This document shows, piece after piece, positions 8,728 to 17,681 of a stretch of 64,000 nucleotides of DNA. The position numbers were made by a program, and so were the translations under genes. The notes below the pieces were generated by a model. It saw only the letters and a program-made list of their open reading frames with translations. It ran no database searches and was not told where the DNA came from. The number at the start of each line of letters is the position of its first letter. Position 1 is the first letter of the stretch. The DNA is taken from NCBI GenBank assembly GCA_023439125.1, contig JAEXOU010000005.1, forward strand, positions 496,001 to 560,000, read 5' to 3'. Origin of the DNA: Bacillota bacterium (lineage in GTDB: Bacteria > Bacillota > Clostridia > Lachnospirales > Lachnospiraceae).

Positions 8728-9417
8728 TAATCGGTATCCAACTCCAACTTCCGTAAATATATATTTAGGATCTGCTGGATTTATTTCTAATTTACGTCGA
8801 ATATTAACCATATTGACACGTAAAATCTTATTATTATCAGTATCAGAATATGGCCCCCAAATGTGTGTCATCAGTGCAGTATGCGTAACTACTTTGCCTG
8901 AATATTTTGCCAAATAGGATAATATCTTATATTCAATCGGTGTTAAGTGAATTTCTTTCTCATTCATAAGTACAATTCTACGACTAAAATCAATTAGTAG
9001 TCCATCACAACGATAAGGTCTTGAATATAACTGAGAATCCGTATTTAGTTTATTGCTATGGCGTAAGGAAGTGCGAATTCTAGCAAGTAATTCTCCAGTT
9101 CCAAAAGGTTTTGTTATGTAATCGTCCGCCCCAAGGTCAAGAGCACGGACCTTTTCATTTTCATTGGTTCGAGCAGACACTACGATAATCGGATTACTTG
9201 ACCATTTTCTTACTTCAGAAATTATAGTTAAACCATCAATATCAGGTAAGCCAAGATCTAGAAGTATGATATCAGGACATTGAGAGGATATTAGGGAGAT
9301 TCCTTCCTTTCCTGTTTTTGCTTGAGTAGTTTTATAGTCATGAGAATTAAGAATATTACACATAAAATCTAATATGTGTTGTTCATCCTCAATGATTAGT
9401 ATATTGTATTTGCTCAT
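8707..9417 (-). CDS. kdpE: OmpR-family response regulator, KdpE-like
   Basis: A 236-residue DNA-binding response regulator. The receiver domain (about 1-120) has the acidic pocket EDE, the phospho-acceptor Asp in LLDLGLPD and the KPF lysine. The C-terminal winged helix (about 140-232) ends with VGVGYRL. The overall sequence pattern is that of KdpE, which controls potassium uptake in response to K+ limitation or osmotic stress. Its start overlaps the upstream histidine kinase gene by 4 nt (ATGA), so the two are translated together. No kdpFABC genes lie nearby, so the target is uncertain. Confidence 0.85.
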   Translation of the reverse strand: MSKYNILIIEDEQHILDFMCNILNSHDYKTTQAKTGKEGISLISSQCPDIILLDLGLPDIDGLTIISEVRKWSSNPIIVVSARTNENEKVRALDLGADDYITKPFGTGELLARIRTSLRHSNKLNTDSQLYSRPYRCDGLLIDFSRRIVLMNEKEIHLTPIEYKILSYLAKYSGKVVTHTALMTHIWGPYSDTDNNKILRVNMVNIRRKLEINPADPKYIFTEVGVGYRLKEDEQS

Positions 9418-10487
9418 TGTGTTTCCTCCTTTGGTAATGAAAATATAAATTCTGCGCCATTATCATGATTTTTACCAACGATTGTACCATTATGAGCCTC
9501 AATAATTGTCTTACAAATAGACAGACCAATTCCCATTCCACGATGAGCATCCGATACTTCCAAATTACGTGCACTCGTCCCATCAAAGATTGTAGAAAGT
9601 AGCTCAGGTGCAATTCCTTTTCCATAATCACGAACATGAAAAGAAACAGTGGACAGTTCCTTCGTAATGAATAAATCGATTTCACGTTTGCTTTCAGAAT
9701 GTACAAAGGCATTATCTAATAAATTAACAATAACTTGTTCAATAAGTAAGGGATCCATTGGTAACATAATATAATCTTTAGGTATCGACACATTGACGAC
9801 TGCCTCTGGCTGACGTTTTTTGAATCGATATATGGCTTCAGATACGATTTCCTCAACGACTTCCATTGATTTATTCACTTTTGCAGCACCATGATCTTGA
9901 ATTCGTGTAACTAAGAGTAGGTTTTCTACCATATGTAGCAACCAATTTGCATCATCATTTACTTTATGAACAAGATTGTCTCGTTCGATTGAAGAGATGT
10001 CTTGCTCAAAATATGCATCTGTTTCTCCAATGATACTAGTGAGTGGAGTTCTTATATCATGAGAAATTGCACGTAATAAATTGGCACGCATCTTTTCTTT
10101 TTCCGCTCGATATAGGATATCTTCTCGTTCGGCTATTAATTTTGCTTGATTTTTTAGATGAGTGGTGGTAGCACTCGTTATTACTGCAATCGTTAACATA
10201 ACAAAAAAAGTAATTGGATAGCCAGTCAGTGTAAAGTTAAGTTTAAAAAAAGGATATGTAAAAAAGTAATTTACGCAGATTACACTAAATAAAGAGAAAA
10301 TAATTCCATACCAATAACCGTCTGTAAAGCGTGCAGTTAGAAAAAGAGCAAGTATGTAAATCAGAGTAATATTTGCAGAACTATTCGGTACAGAACGAAA
10401 TAATAGAAAGGCTATAAAAGTAGAAATAGCCATGAATGAGAGCATAATGATTGGTCCACGAAATTTAGCTATAAACTTGTTGTTCAT
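9414..10487 (-). CDS. Sensor histidine kinase, short KdpD-type
   Basis: A 357-residue membrane kinase. Four membrane segments in the first ~115 residues match the DUF4118 domain of KdpD (note VNYFFTYPFF). They are followed by a coiled linker, a HisKA domain with the phosphorylated His in AISHDIRTPLTSI, and a HATPase domain with N-box NLLDNAFVHS, G1 DYGKGI and G2 GMGIGLSI. The ~400-residue N-terminal KdpD and Usp sensory domains of full-length KdpD are absent; the protein starts cleanly with its own site at 10487 (TAGGAGGAT upstream is AGGATTCCTAA). It partners with the response regulator downstream. Signal and regulon are unknown. Confidence 0.85.
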   Translation of the reverse strand: MNNKFIAKFRGPIIMLSFMAISTFIAFLLFRSVPNSSANITLIYILALFLTARFTDGYWYGIIFSLFSVICVNYFFTYPFFKLNFTLTGYPITFFVMLTIAVITSATTTHLKNQAKLIAEREDILYRAEKEKMRANLLRAISHDIRTPLTSIIGETDAYFEQDISSIERDNLVHKVNDDANWLLHMVENLLLVTRIQDHGAAKVNKSMEVVEEIVSEAIYRFKKRQPEAVVNVSIPKDYIMLPMDPLLIEQVIVNLLDNAFVHSESKREIDLFITKELSTVSFHVRDYGKGIAPELLSTIFDGTSARNLEVSDAHRGMGIGLSICKTIIEAHNGTIVGKNHDNGAEFIFSLPKEETQ

Positions 10488-10570
10488 TTAGGAATCCTCC
10501 AAAATTTTATTATTCATCCCTATTTCATTATACTAATTTTCGACAAATTGTCTAGAGTAATGGATAAATA

Positions 10571-10680
10571 TAGTTAGGTAGCGAATTAGTTGAAATATAT
10601 AGTCTGGTATCGAATTAGTTAAAATATTTATTCAAGTATCAAATTAGTTGAAAGATATAATCTAGTATGATATGGTGGAA
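10571..10680 (+). repeat. 29-bp tandem repeat upstream of a lipoprotein gene
   Basis: Four units begin at 10571, 10600, 10629 and 10658, giving an exact 29-bp period. The shared core is GTATCGAATTAGTTGAAA (first three units, with 1-3 changes each); the fourth unit is degenerate after GTAT. The array ends about 45 nt before the lipoprotein start. Confidence 0.7.
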
Positions 10681-10721
10681 GTAGTTTATTTACAAATAAT
10701 AACATTACGTTAGGAGGTTTT

Positions 10722-11384
10722 ATGAAGAAAAATATCAGTATAATATTACTTGCCTTATGCATGCTTTCAATCAGTTGCTGCAGTAAAAATAAAGAAGCAG
10801 AAGTAAGTGAGGATCAATTACCATTGAGAGCAGTAACCTCTGAGTTATCTATTCATTCCTCCTTAGATCAGGTGGAGGATTTTATCAAGTTAAACAGTAG
10901 TTTCAATAGTTATTATGATATGGATGAATGTTATAATATTACACCTGATTTTATTGCAGAGAATTCTGATTTTGAGATTTTTAAATATTCGAAATCCACA
11001 GCATCCTTTCTTTTATTTGAGAATGAAATCTTTCCACTTGGAGAATTCTTCGGGGGATTTGGTATAACGAGTATGGCACTTGGCGATTTCAATGAAGACA
11101 ATCTATATGAATTGTACTTTACGTATTCTTGGGGGTCTGGTCTGCATCGTTCCCAAGTTGGTTATTTTGATCCTTCATCGAAAGAATTAACTTTGTTTGA
11201 TTACAGCTATTTAAATTATGACTTGATTTTAACTAAGAATGATGAGAATTCTTTGTGTGTAAATGAAGCAACAATAGCAGGAGAGTCCTTTGTAGATTTT
11301 CAAATAAGTTCGAATAAAGTTGTTGCAAATATCGTTTTGAATAATGATGAGATAACACTTAATGTGATTGAAAAAGAGCAGTAA
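10722..11384 (+). CDS. Putative lipoprotein of unknown function
   Basis: A 220-residue protein starting after TTAGGAGG. The N-terminus has a lysine-rich start, a hydrophobic stretch and SISCC at residues 17-21, which fits a lipoprotein signal peptide cleaved before a cysteine. The segment ALGDFNEDNLYELYF resembles a single FG-GAP/EF-hand-like calcium loop seen in surface proteins. I do not recognise the rest. It lies alone between the KdpDE pair (divergent) and a gene-free stretch, downstream of a 29-bp tandem repeat that might be regulatory. Confidence 0.65.
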   Translation: MKKNISIILLALCMLSISCCSKNKEAEVSEDQLPLRAVTSELSIHSSLDQVEDFIKLNSSFNSYYDMDECYNITPDFIAENSDFEIFKYSKSTASFLLFENEIFPLGEFFGGFGITSMALGDFNEDNLYELYFTYSWGSGLHRSQVGYFDPSSKELTLFDYSYLNYDLILTKNDENSLCVNEATIAGESFVDFQISSNKVVANIVLNNDEITLNVIEKEQ

Positions 11385-12618
11385 GATAGATAATAAATCA
11401 TAATTTCGCATAGTATCATCATTGTCAGATACCATATAAAAATCATTGTGGATTTACATGGTTTTAGGTAAATGATGATATACGCAGGAGAATGCAGGAT
11501 ATATATAGCATTAATACAGGATAAATGTAGGAGAAATAAAGGATAAATACAGGATAAATACAGGAAATTACAAGATATTTATAGAATATTTGATTATAAT
11601 TCTATGACCAATAATATGTTAAATAATTAACATATTGTAATAAGACAAATAATCCGTAGTTTACAAAGATAAAAGAACATAAATCATTAACGAGTAATCA
11701 TATCTTGGGTAAATAGAGCTGGTTAAATCCTTGTAATAATACTTAATTACTAATTTGTTAAGTATAGGAAAAGAAGCAAATATATAGATTAATTTTCTGT
11801 ATATATGAAAATTATTGGTTCATAATTTATATAACCGTTCAATAATTTTGGTATGATAAAGACTAGTTAAAGGATGAATAAAATTACCTGATCCGAATAA
11901 CGGGTATAAAGTTTATCCATACAAAAATATAAGTATGATAGAATCGTTTATTTTCCATCTGAAACGGAGAATTTTACCTTGAGCGTAAAAATAATCGATT
12001 TTAGATTAATAAATAAGAGATTATGATCATAAAAAAATCGCAACGAAAAAACCATACCAGAATGACTAGCTGAAATAAAAGATTATACTAATAATTAAAC
12101 ATAATGTAATAAATGAATTTTAAATCAATGATTTGGGTTTTGGTTATTTATGATCAGAAACAAATGATAATTTAGAATTTTTAGAATTGATAAACGTAGA
12201 GAATTCCTTGTCAATCATAAAAGAATTGATTGAGATAATGTATGAATCCATATGACAGTTAAAAAGTTAAAAAACACAAATACAATACACTAAATAAAGA
12301 GAAAATGCCTAATTATTGAGAATATCGATTCTGGAACTACAATTATTTCGTTAAACCTGAGTTTAGCGCAATAATGGTAGTGCTACTTTTCTAATTTATC
12401 TGTATCTTTACATAATGATTCGATGAAGCAAGTATTTGTTCTCTTTTGAAAGGATTGTTCGGATATTTATTTCAATTATTGGTGAACTGAATGCTTTTTT
12501 CATAATTCTTAAAACTCATTGTTAGGCTATCTTCATTGCCATTCTTGGTAAATATACCATCTACATCTGACATCGACTTTTCTTTTTTGCATAAGATTCA
12601 ACAAATCATGCAAAAGTA
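11385..12618. other. Gene-free, very AT-rich intergenic stretch
   Basis: About 1.2 kb without a credible gene on either strand. The start holds several ATAAATACAGG-like units (about 11505-11570). A 33-codon minus-strand frame near 12560-12460 begins MSDVDGIFTKNG but lacks a good ribosome binding site. The stretch may be a graveyard of decayed sequence between the core segment and the accessory region; I see no RNA gene in it. Confidence 0.5.
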
Positions 12619-12619
12619 C

Positions 12620-12667
12620 TAAAACACCAAAATATGTGCACATTAGAGTGCAAATATTTTGGTGTTT
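12620..12667 (-). terminator. Terminator after the leucine-rich repeat protein gene
   Basis: Perfect 15-bp stem AAAACACCAAAATAT / ATATTTTGGTGTTTT, with further pairing (GTGCA/TGCA) inside the loop. On the minus strand it lies just after the stop codon at 12682 and ends in TTTT. Confidence 0.8.
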
Positions 12668-12681
12668 TCATTACACGATCA

Positions 12682-14706
12682 CTATTTCTTAGTTACCTTA
12701 ATACCATTTTCCTTGGCATATTTATATGCTGCTGTTCCTGATTCACAAACAAATGTGTATTTGGGACTATATCTACTAAATGCATCATTTTGAATATAAA
12801 CCACACTTGATGGTATTGTTATCTTGTTTAAGGCAGAACATCCAATAAATGCTTCTGTATCAATCATCCAAACAGTATTAGGTATAGTTATGGTCTTTAA
12901 GCTTTTGCAGTTCATAAAGGTTCTACCAGGAATAAAGGTAACACCTTTTTGTATGGTTATATTCTCAAGGCTGGTGCAATTACTGAATATATACTCTCCC
13001 ATAGTCTTTACAGATGCAGGGATATTAGCTGAAGTTAAGCTTTCACAATAAGAAAAAGCACTACCACCAATACTGGTAATATGATCAGGGAGATTAATGC
13101 TTTTCAAATTACTATAATAAAAAGCACTATCACCAATCTCTTTAATACTCTTAGGAAATTGAATCTCTTCTATCGAGGAATGTGCAAAGGAATTGGCTGG
13201 AATTGTTTTTAATCCCTCGGGAAGAATTATCTTTTTCAAACTACTATTATCACGAAATGCATAAGGTACAATATCCTTTACCGTTGATGGAATCGTATAC
13301 TCTGAACTAAACCCATTATAATCTACGAATATATTATTGATAATAACAGCATCCCCAAAGTTTGATGTTATCCACGGTACACCTTCAAACACATAATCTT
13401 CTATCTTATTCACTGTTGAAGGAATAGATAAGGTCTGAAGACTTCTACACTTCCAAAATGCACTACCCTCAATTGTGTTAAGTCCTTCAGACAATGTCAC
13501 ATCATTTAGTGCACTACATCCCATGAATATAGCCTCAGGTAGTACTGTGACCGCTTTGGGAATATTTATTTTTTTAAGATTTACACAATCCATAAATGCC
13601 AACGACCCAATGTTGCTTACTGAATCAGGCAAAATAACATTCTCTACGTAAGAGTTACTATAAAAAGCTTCACCTGCAATACTACTTATTCCATCAGGAA
13701 TTTGTACTACTTTTTCACTTCCTTTATATGCAACCAGAACAGAGCCTACCTTAACAAAATCACTCTTCTGCTTTTCAAACCATTTTGTATTATATAATGC
13801 CCTTCGGCCTATATACTTAATTGTACTTGGAAATGTAATAGTATCTAAACTACTACAGCTACCAAAAGCAAGTTCATTGATTTTTGTAACTCCTTTTTTT
13901 ATGGTAACTTTTTTTAAAGCAAAGTCATTTTCAAATGCAGCCCTTCCTATTTCTTTTATTGAACCAGGTATTATAACTGTCTCTAAGCTATAGCAATTGG
14001 TAAATGCTCCATCTCCTAAGGTTTTAACCCCATTTTTTATATTAACAGTCTTAAGCTTCTCGAGTCCTGCAAAGGCATATTCACCTATGGTATTGACTGT
14101 TCCAGGAATAACTACTTGAGTTATTTTTCTATTAGAATACAAAAATGCATTATCTGCAATAACTTTTACATTACTAGGAATAGTGAATTTAGAAGCAGAG
14201 CCTATGTACTCCTCCAAAACCCCATTAATTACACTGAAGCCATTCTTAGCATTTGCCTTCTGCCAAGGAGTTCCTCGAAATGCGTGACTCCCAACTTTCT
14301 TAACTGTACTTGGAATGGAAACCGTACTTAATTTCTCTGACCAAATGAAAGCCCCTGAACAAATCTCCTCTACACCCTTTTTTATTGTTACCTTTTTTAG
14401 CTTTTTGCAGCCATAAAATGCACTCTCGCCAATAACTTTCACATTACCTGGAATGATAACCTCTTGGATATAATTATTTGTTACAAAAGCATCTGCTCCA
14501 ATTTCTTTTACATTTGAAGGTATTGTAACTTTCTGATTCTTTCCAGTATATTTAACTAAAATATTATTCACAATCTCAAAATCACTACTTGCCGCTTGAA
14601 CTGGAGCTGTCGGTAGACCAACAACGACCAGCATAATAACTAATAACATACTGACTACTACTTGTAATCTATGACCAGTTTTTAACTTATATTCATTTTG
14701 CTTCAT
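12682..14706 (-). CDS. Secreted BspA-like leucine-rich repeat surface protein
   Basis: A 674-residue exported protein. The start at 14706 follows GAGGGG and gives a signal peptide ending near VQAASS; upstream in-frame codons belong to the promoter. Nearly the whole mature protein consists of about 20-23-residue LRR_5 (BspA-type) repeats, with recurring forms such as VTIPSNVKEIGADAF, LKKVTIKKGV and AFxxCxSL. Three spacer segments (for example VLEEYIGS, VLVAYKGS, IFVDYNGF) divide it into four repeat blocks, pointing to internal duplication. BspA-type repeats mediate binding to host or matrix proteins in gut and oral bacteria. No cell-wall sorting signal was seen, so how it is retained is unclear. 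Confidence 0.9.
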   Translation of the reverse strand: MKQNEYKLKTGHRLQVVVSMLLVIMLVVVGLPTAPVQAASSDFEIVNNILVKYTGKNQKVTIPSNVKEIGADAFVTNNYIQEVIIPGNVKVIGESAFYGCKKLKKVTIKKGVEEICSGAFIWSEKLSTVSIPSTVKKVGSHAFRGTPWQKANAKNGFSVINGVLEEYIGSASKFTIPSNVKVIADNAFLYSNRKITQVVIPGTVNTIGEYAFAGLEKLKTVNIKNGVKTLGDGAFTNCYSLETVIIPGSIKEIGRAAFENDFALKKVTIKKGVTKINELAFGSCSSLDTITFPSTIKYIGRRALYNTKWFEKQKSDFVKVGSVLVAYKGSEKVVQIPDGISSIAGEAFYSNSYVENVILPDSVSNIGSLAFMDCVNLKKINIPKAVTVLPEAIFMGCSALNDVTLSEGLNTIEGSAFWKCRSLQTLSIPSTVNKIEDYVFEGVPWITSNFGDAVIINNIFVDYNGFSSEYTIPSTVKDIVPYAFRDNSSLKKIILPEGLKTIPANSFAHSSIEEIQFPKSIKEIGDSAFYYSNLKSINLPDHITSIGGSAFSYCESLTSANIPASVKTMGEYIFSNCTSLENITIQKGVTFIPGRTFMNCKSLKTITIPNTVWMIDTEAFIGCSALNKITIPSSVVYIQNDAFSRYSPKYTFVCESGTAAYKYAKENGIKVTKK

Positions 14707-14766
14707 ACTTATTATCCCCTCATTAATAATACTTTTACCAATCATTTTGAAATGGCAACAAAATCT

Positions 14767-14796
14767 ATTATAGACTAATAAGGTAATATTTGTCAA
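14767..14796 (-). promoter_or_regulatory. Consensus promoter for the leucine-rich repeat gene (shared block 1)
   Basis: On the minus strand TTGACA, an 18-nt spacer ending TTAGTC, then TATAAT. The same block with the same spacer length and TTAGTCTATAATA ending recurs at 22646-22675 and 32170-32199. Here it sits directly against the stop codon of the truncated araC gene. The leader to the gene is short (about 55 nt) and lacks the conserved leader RNA present at the other two copies. Confidence 0.85.
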
Positions 14797-15000
14797 TTAT
14801 GTATTGCTGTCTGAAGCCTGCGCCAATCTTCGAAGTTTGGCATACTCCATCACAGGCTTTCCAACCAAACGGCTAAAAAGTCTTTGATAGTAAAATGGTG
14901 ATAAATGAGCAACCTCAGCTAGGTTATCGATTTCAATCGTTTTCGATAAATTATCTTCGATACATTGCAACGTACTTTGAATAGAATCCCATGCGTGCAT
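14797..15000 (-). pseudogene. Truncated AraC-family transcriptional regulator
   Basis: A 67-codon frame beginning MHAWDSIQSTLQ after GGAGGT. It matches the first helix-turn-helix of an AraC-family DNA-binding domain (LSKTIEIDNLAEVAHLSPFYYQRLFSRLVGKPVMEYAKLRRL) and then stops. A normal domain needs a second helix-turn-helix of about 50 more residues, and related proteins carry a C-terminal effector domain. The frame ends precisely where the shared promoter block of the neighbouring gene begins, so the rest was probably lost when that gene was inserted. Confidence 0.75.
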
Positions 15001-15103
15001 ATTAAGTACCTCCTTATGTATAAAGTATATCATTCAATCTGCTCATGGGTTTGACTGATAATGCTCTTTTTTCTCAGGAACATCAATGCCAGAGTAAATA
15101 TGT

Positions 15104-15697
15104 TTATAATAGTTTTCCTTTTCCTATCTGCTTATCTTCATCAAATAATGAAATATTTATATCAGACTTCATATTAATGAATTTATGAATATACTCCATT
15201 GGAATCCTTTCATCAATTCGTGTTAATGTATATTTCCCTTTGTTTTTCTTAACTCTAACACATAACATCTTACTCATAGGTTGATTCTTAAAATCAACGA
15301 AACACATAAAAATTACTGCATTATTAAATCCATGAAATATTTTTCTTTCGTTTAATGTCCATTCAATACAAAAGTCACCTATATATGGTTCAACCAATTC
15401 TGATTCCTTAGTACCTGTATCCGCAACCCTTACATATGGAGCAACATCAAAAAACTTATAACAGAATAATGTAAACGGAACTGCTGGTAAAATAGAAATT
15501 ACTATAGGCACTTTATTAGTTACTAAAATAATCATAATTATTAATATCACCATATACAGTAACAGAGCAATCCAATTATGATATGTTCCATTAAATCGCT
15601 GACAAAAACAACATCGTGTAAGACCTGATCTTGTACCAAAAAATTTCATTTTCATTTTTCTTCCACACCAAGCACATCTGCGTTTAATTTTTGTCAC
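15104..15697 (-). CDS. Putative membrane protein with N-terminal zinc ribbon
   Basis: About 195 residues. An N-terminal CAWC...CCFC pair (within residues 8-33) looks like a zinc ribbon, followed by two adjacent membrane segments (about 45-85) and a cytoplasmic-like C-terminal domain of about 110 residues that I do not recognise. The start is odd. The frame can begin at GTG (15697), but that GTG is part of the ribosome binding site GGGAGGTG. The codon at the right distance (8 nt after GGAGG) is ATT at 15688. No ATG is available before the zinc ribbon. See findings. Confidence 0.6.
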   Translation of the reverse strand: MTKIKRRCAWCGRKMKMKFFGTRSGLTRCCFCQRFNGTYHNWIALLLYMVILIIMIILVTNKVPIVISILPAVPFTLFCYKFFDVAPYVRVADTGTKESELVEPYIGDFCIEWTLNERKIFHGFNNAVIFMCFVDFKNQPMSKMLCVRVKKNKGKYTLTRIDERIPMEYIHKFINMKSDINISLFDEDKQIGKGKLL

Positions 15698-15799
15698 CTC
15701 CCATTATATGGTTCAAACTTATAATTTGCATAAACATATTCTGCATATTCACTAAAGTCATTAGTGTTGCTATTTTTCATTGTAGATACGCATTGAAAG

Positions 15800-16312
15800 T
15801 TATAGTGTAAACTCGTAAAAATCCAGTATATATGGTAAATCTGTTCTTAAGTCAACTCTGGCTTCTGAACGTGAATAAATAAATCCACATGAAAGTAGTA
15901 ACTTTTTTGAAGGTTCATTCTGGCTTCTACATGAAGACACAAATTTGATTGCGCCTAGTTCATTGAGTGCTTGGCGCACGAGTTCCATCAAAATTTGACG
16001 TCCATATCCTTTTCTTGTAAAAGCAGGTCCAATCGCAATACCTGTATCCTCAAACACTTTATCTGCAATCTGTTTCATACCTGCAAAACCAATAGCTTGC
16101 CCGCTCTTCTTTTCATATACAAAATAAGCCAAAGAATCTTTCTTTTGAAATTCAATATTTCTCAACATACGAATCCTTGCTTCTTCTTCAGTATGTATTG
16201 GTCTCCACAACATATACTTTGCGCTTGCATCATTACACCAAAGATTCTCGAACATATCTTTCCAATCCTCTGGTGAACCCATTTTCAAAATCAAGTCTTT
16301 TGTTTCTCTCAC
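15800..16312 (-). CDS. GNAT family N-acetyltransferase (RimJ/RimL type)
   Basis: A 170-residue acetyltransferase. The acetyl-CoA binding motif A is visible as IGPAFTRKGYGRQILMELV, followed by the SCRSQNEPSKKLLLSCGF motif B, the pattern of the RimJ/RimL ribosomal-protein or small-molecule N-acetyltransferases. Substrate is unknown. It stands alone on the minus strand. Confidence 0.85.
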   Translation of the reverse strand: MRETKDLILKMGSPEDWKDMFENLWCNDASAKYMLWRPIHTEEEARIRMLRNIEFQKKDSLAYFVYEKKSGQAIGFAGMKQIADKVFEDTGIAIGPAFTRKGYGRQILMELVRQALNELGAIKFVSSCRSQNEPSKKLLLSCGFIYSRSEARVDLRTDLPYILDFYEFTL

Positions 16313-16372
16313 TATCTTCCCCTCATAAATTTAGCTTGATCTAATGATTGATCATACACCTAATAATTAAAA

Positions 16373-17395
16373 TCATTCCTTAATGTTAGCCCCGCCCCAT
16401 TCAACAACAGCGAACCCAGTACGCTCCCATGGTTTTAATACCTGTTCTTTTATTGATTCATCACCATCTGCCTTTTGAAACACCATAAATACTCGTAACA
16501 TAGAATCTGGTTGTGGTGATATATGGATTGGATATTGATCGGTATACTCTTCTTGTGCAAACTTGATGATGTTATATTCGTTTTTTTCTAAAGCTGGCAG
16601 CCAATATGTAATGAAATCATTCTGTTCTCTGACATTAAGTCCGAGATAGGAAAGTTTTTCCTCTAAAAAACGGGCACTATCATCTCCTTTGACAAGGAAG
16701 CCTTCTGACATGTCGTATTTGTTATAAGCTTTTGATTCCCAAAACAGATAGGAATATTTTTTACCATCACGATCAACTAAAGTACCATCTATTTTTGCAG
16801 TTACTTTCCACCCACTCTTATATTTTGGATAGGTGCATACGAGTTTCTCTTCAGAAAAGTCTAAACTAACATCGATTTGCATTTCTTTCTCTGGATAAAG
16901 ATAGATTACCGGCTTTTTGTTCACGTATGGTATATTAGTAAACGATATATATAGCAAAGCAATACTAGCTAATAAAATTAGGACCTCTATCAAAATCCTC
17001 CATTTTCTACTATTATTATGTTCTCCCTTATAATCGAAGTCACAATCCTCATTGACAATGACCGAGTTTATTCCCGAAATATTATTAAGTGCTTTAAGAA
17101 TACCTTTTATAGCAGTATCCTCATCCTCAGGTGCAACCTTGCCAAGGTCAAGATATACATTCACCTTATCATCTATTTTCGACACTTCAATATATCCAAG
17201 ATATATTTCCTTATCATTATATGGTTTCATAAATTCGTTTATGGCTTTATCTGTTTCTTCAATTTTTTCATCAGTAATGCCCTCTTTAAAATAAATGCTG
17301 TAATTAAAACACTCTTCATCAATGCCTGCCATATGTACATCATAATACAGCCCAAGCTTATCAAACCCCATCATACTATCAAGTTCATACTCCAT
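16373..17395 (-). CDS. Membrane-anchored protein with C-terminal KPVIYLYP domain
   Basis: A 340-residue protein. The first ~125 residues are a soluble domain without recognised motif, then one membrane segment (about 130-150), then a ~180-residue domain starting KPVIYLYPEKE. It contains LVCTYPKYKSGWKVTAK, the YDMSEGFLVKGDD segment, and ends in FAVVEWGGANIKE. This domain recurs in many clostridial and bacteroidal proteins, often exported, but I know of no assigned function. The orientation of the membrane segment suggests the domain faces outside. Confidence 0.6.
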   Translation of the reverse strand: MEYELDSMMGFDKLGLYYDVHMAGIDEECFNYSIYFKEGITDEKIEETDKAINEFMKPYNDKEIYLGYIEVSKIDDKVNVYLDLGKVAPEDEDTAIKGILKALNNISGINSVIVNEDCDFDYKGEHNNSRKWRILIEVLILLASIALLYISFTNIPYVNKKPVIYLYPEKEMQIDVSLDFSEEKLVCTYPKYKSGWKVTAKIDGTLVDRDGKKYSYLFWESKAYNKYDMSEGFLVKGDDSARFLEEKLSYLGLNVREQNDFITYWLPALEKNEYNIIKFAQEEYTDQYPIHISPQPDSMLRVFMVFQKADGDESIKEQVLKPWERTGFAVVEWGGANIKE

Positions 17396-17578
17396 ATTTT
17401 GATATCTCCTTCACAAAATTTTGTTTTGCAATTTAATTACGAATTTACAGCCATTTGTTACCATTTGTCGGAGTAACTTTAAATCTACAGCGCGCCAAAT
17501 TAAGCTTTAAGAATGAATATATAGATATTATACCATATTTTGTCATTAAGTTATAAATATTTTCATTATTTTACATAA

Positions 17579-17612
17579 AACGAGGAATAGAGATTAATCT
17601 CTACTCCTCGTT
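17579..17612 (-). terminator. Terminator after the gene ending at 17682
   Basis: Imperfect 14-bp stem AACGAGGAATAGAGAT / TCTACTCCTCGTT, followed on the minus strand by TTATG. It lies 70 nt after the stop codon of the minus-strand hypothetical gene and before the promoter region of the next. Confidence 0.7.
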
Positions 17613-17681
17613 AATCATAATAAAAAGTATTTACATTTATTTTTCCATAATAATAACAAATTATACTGATCAAGATAGTAT

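Noticed and set aside
12440..12570. 33-codon minus-strand frame MSDVDGIFTKNG...
   Set aside because: No proper ribosome binding site, no recognisable domain, within decayed AT-rich sequence.
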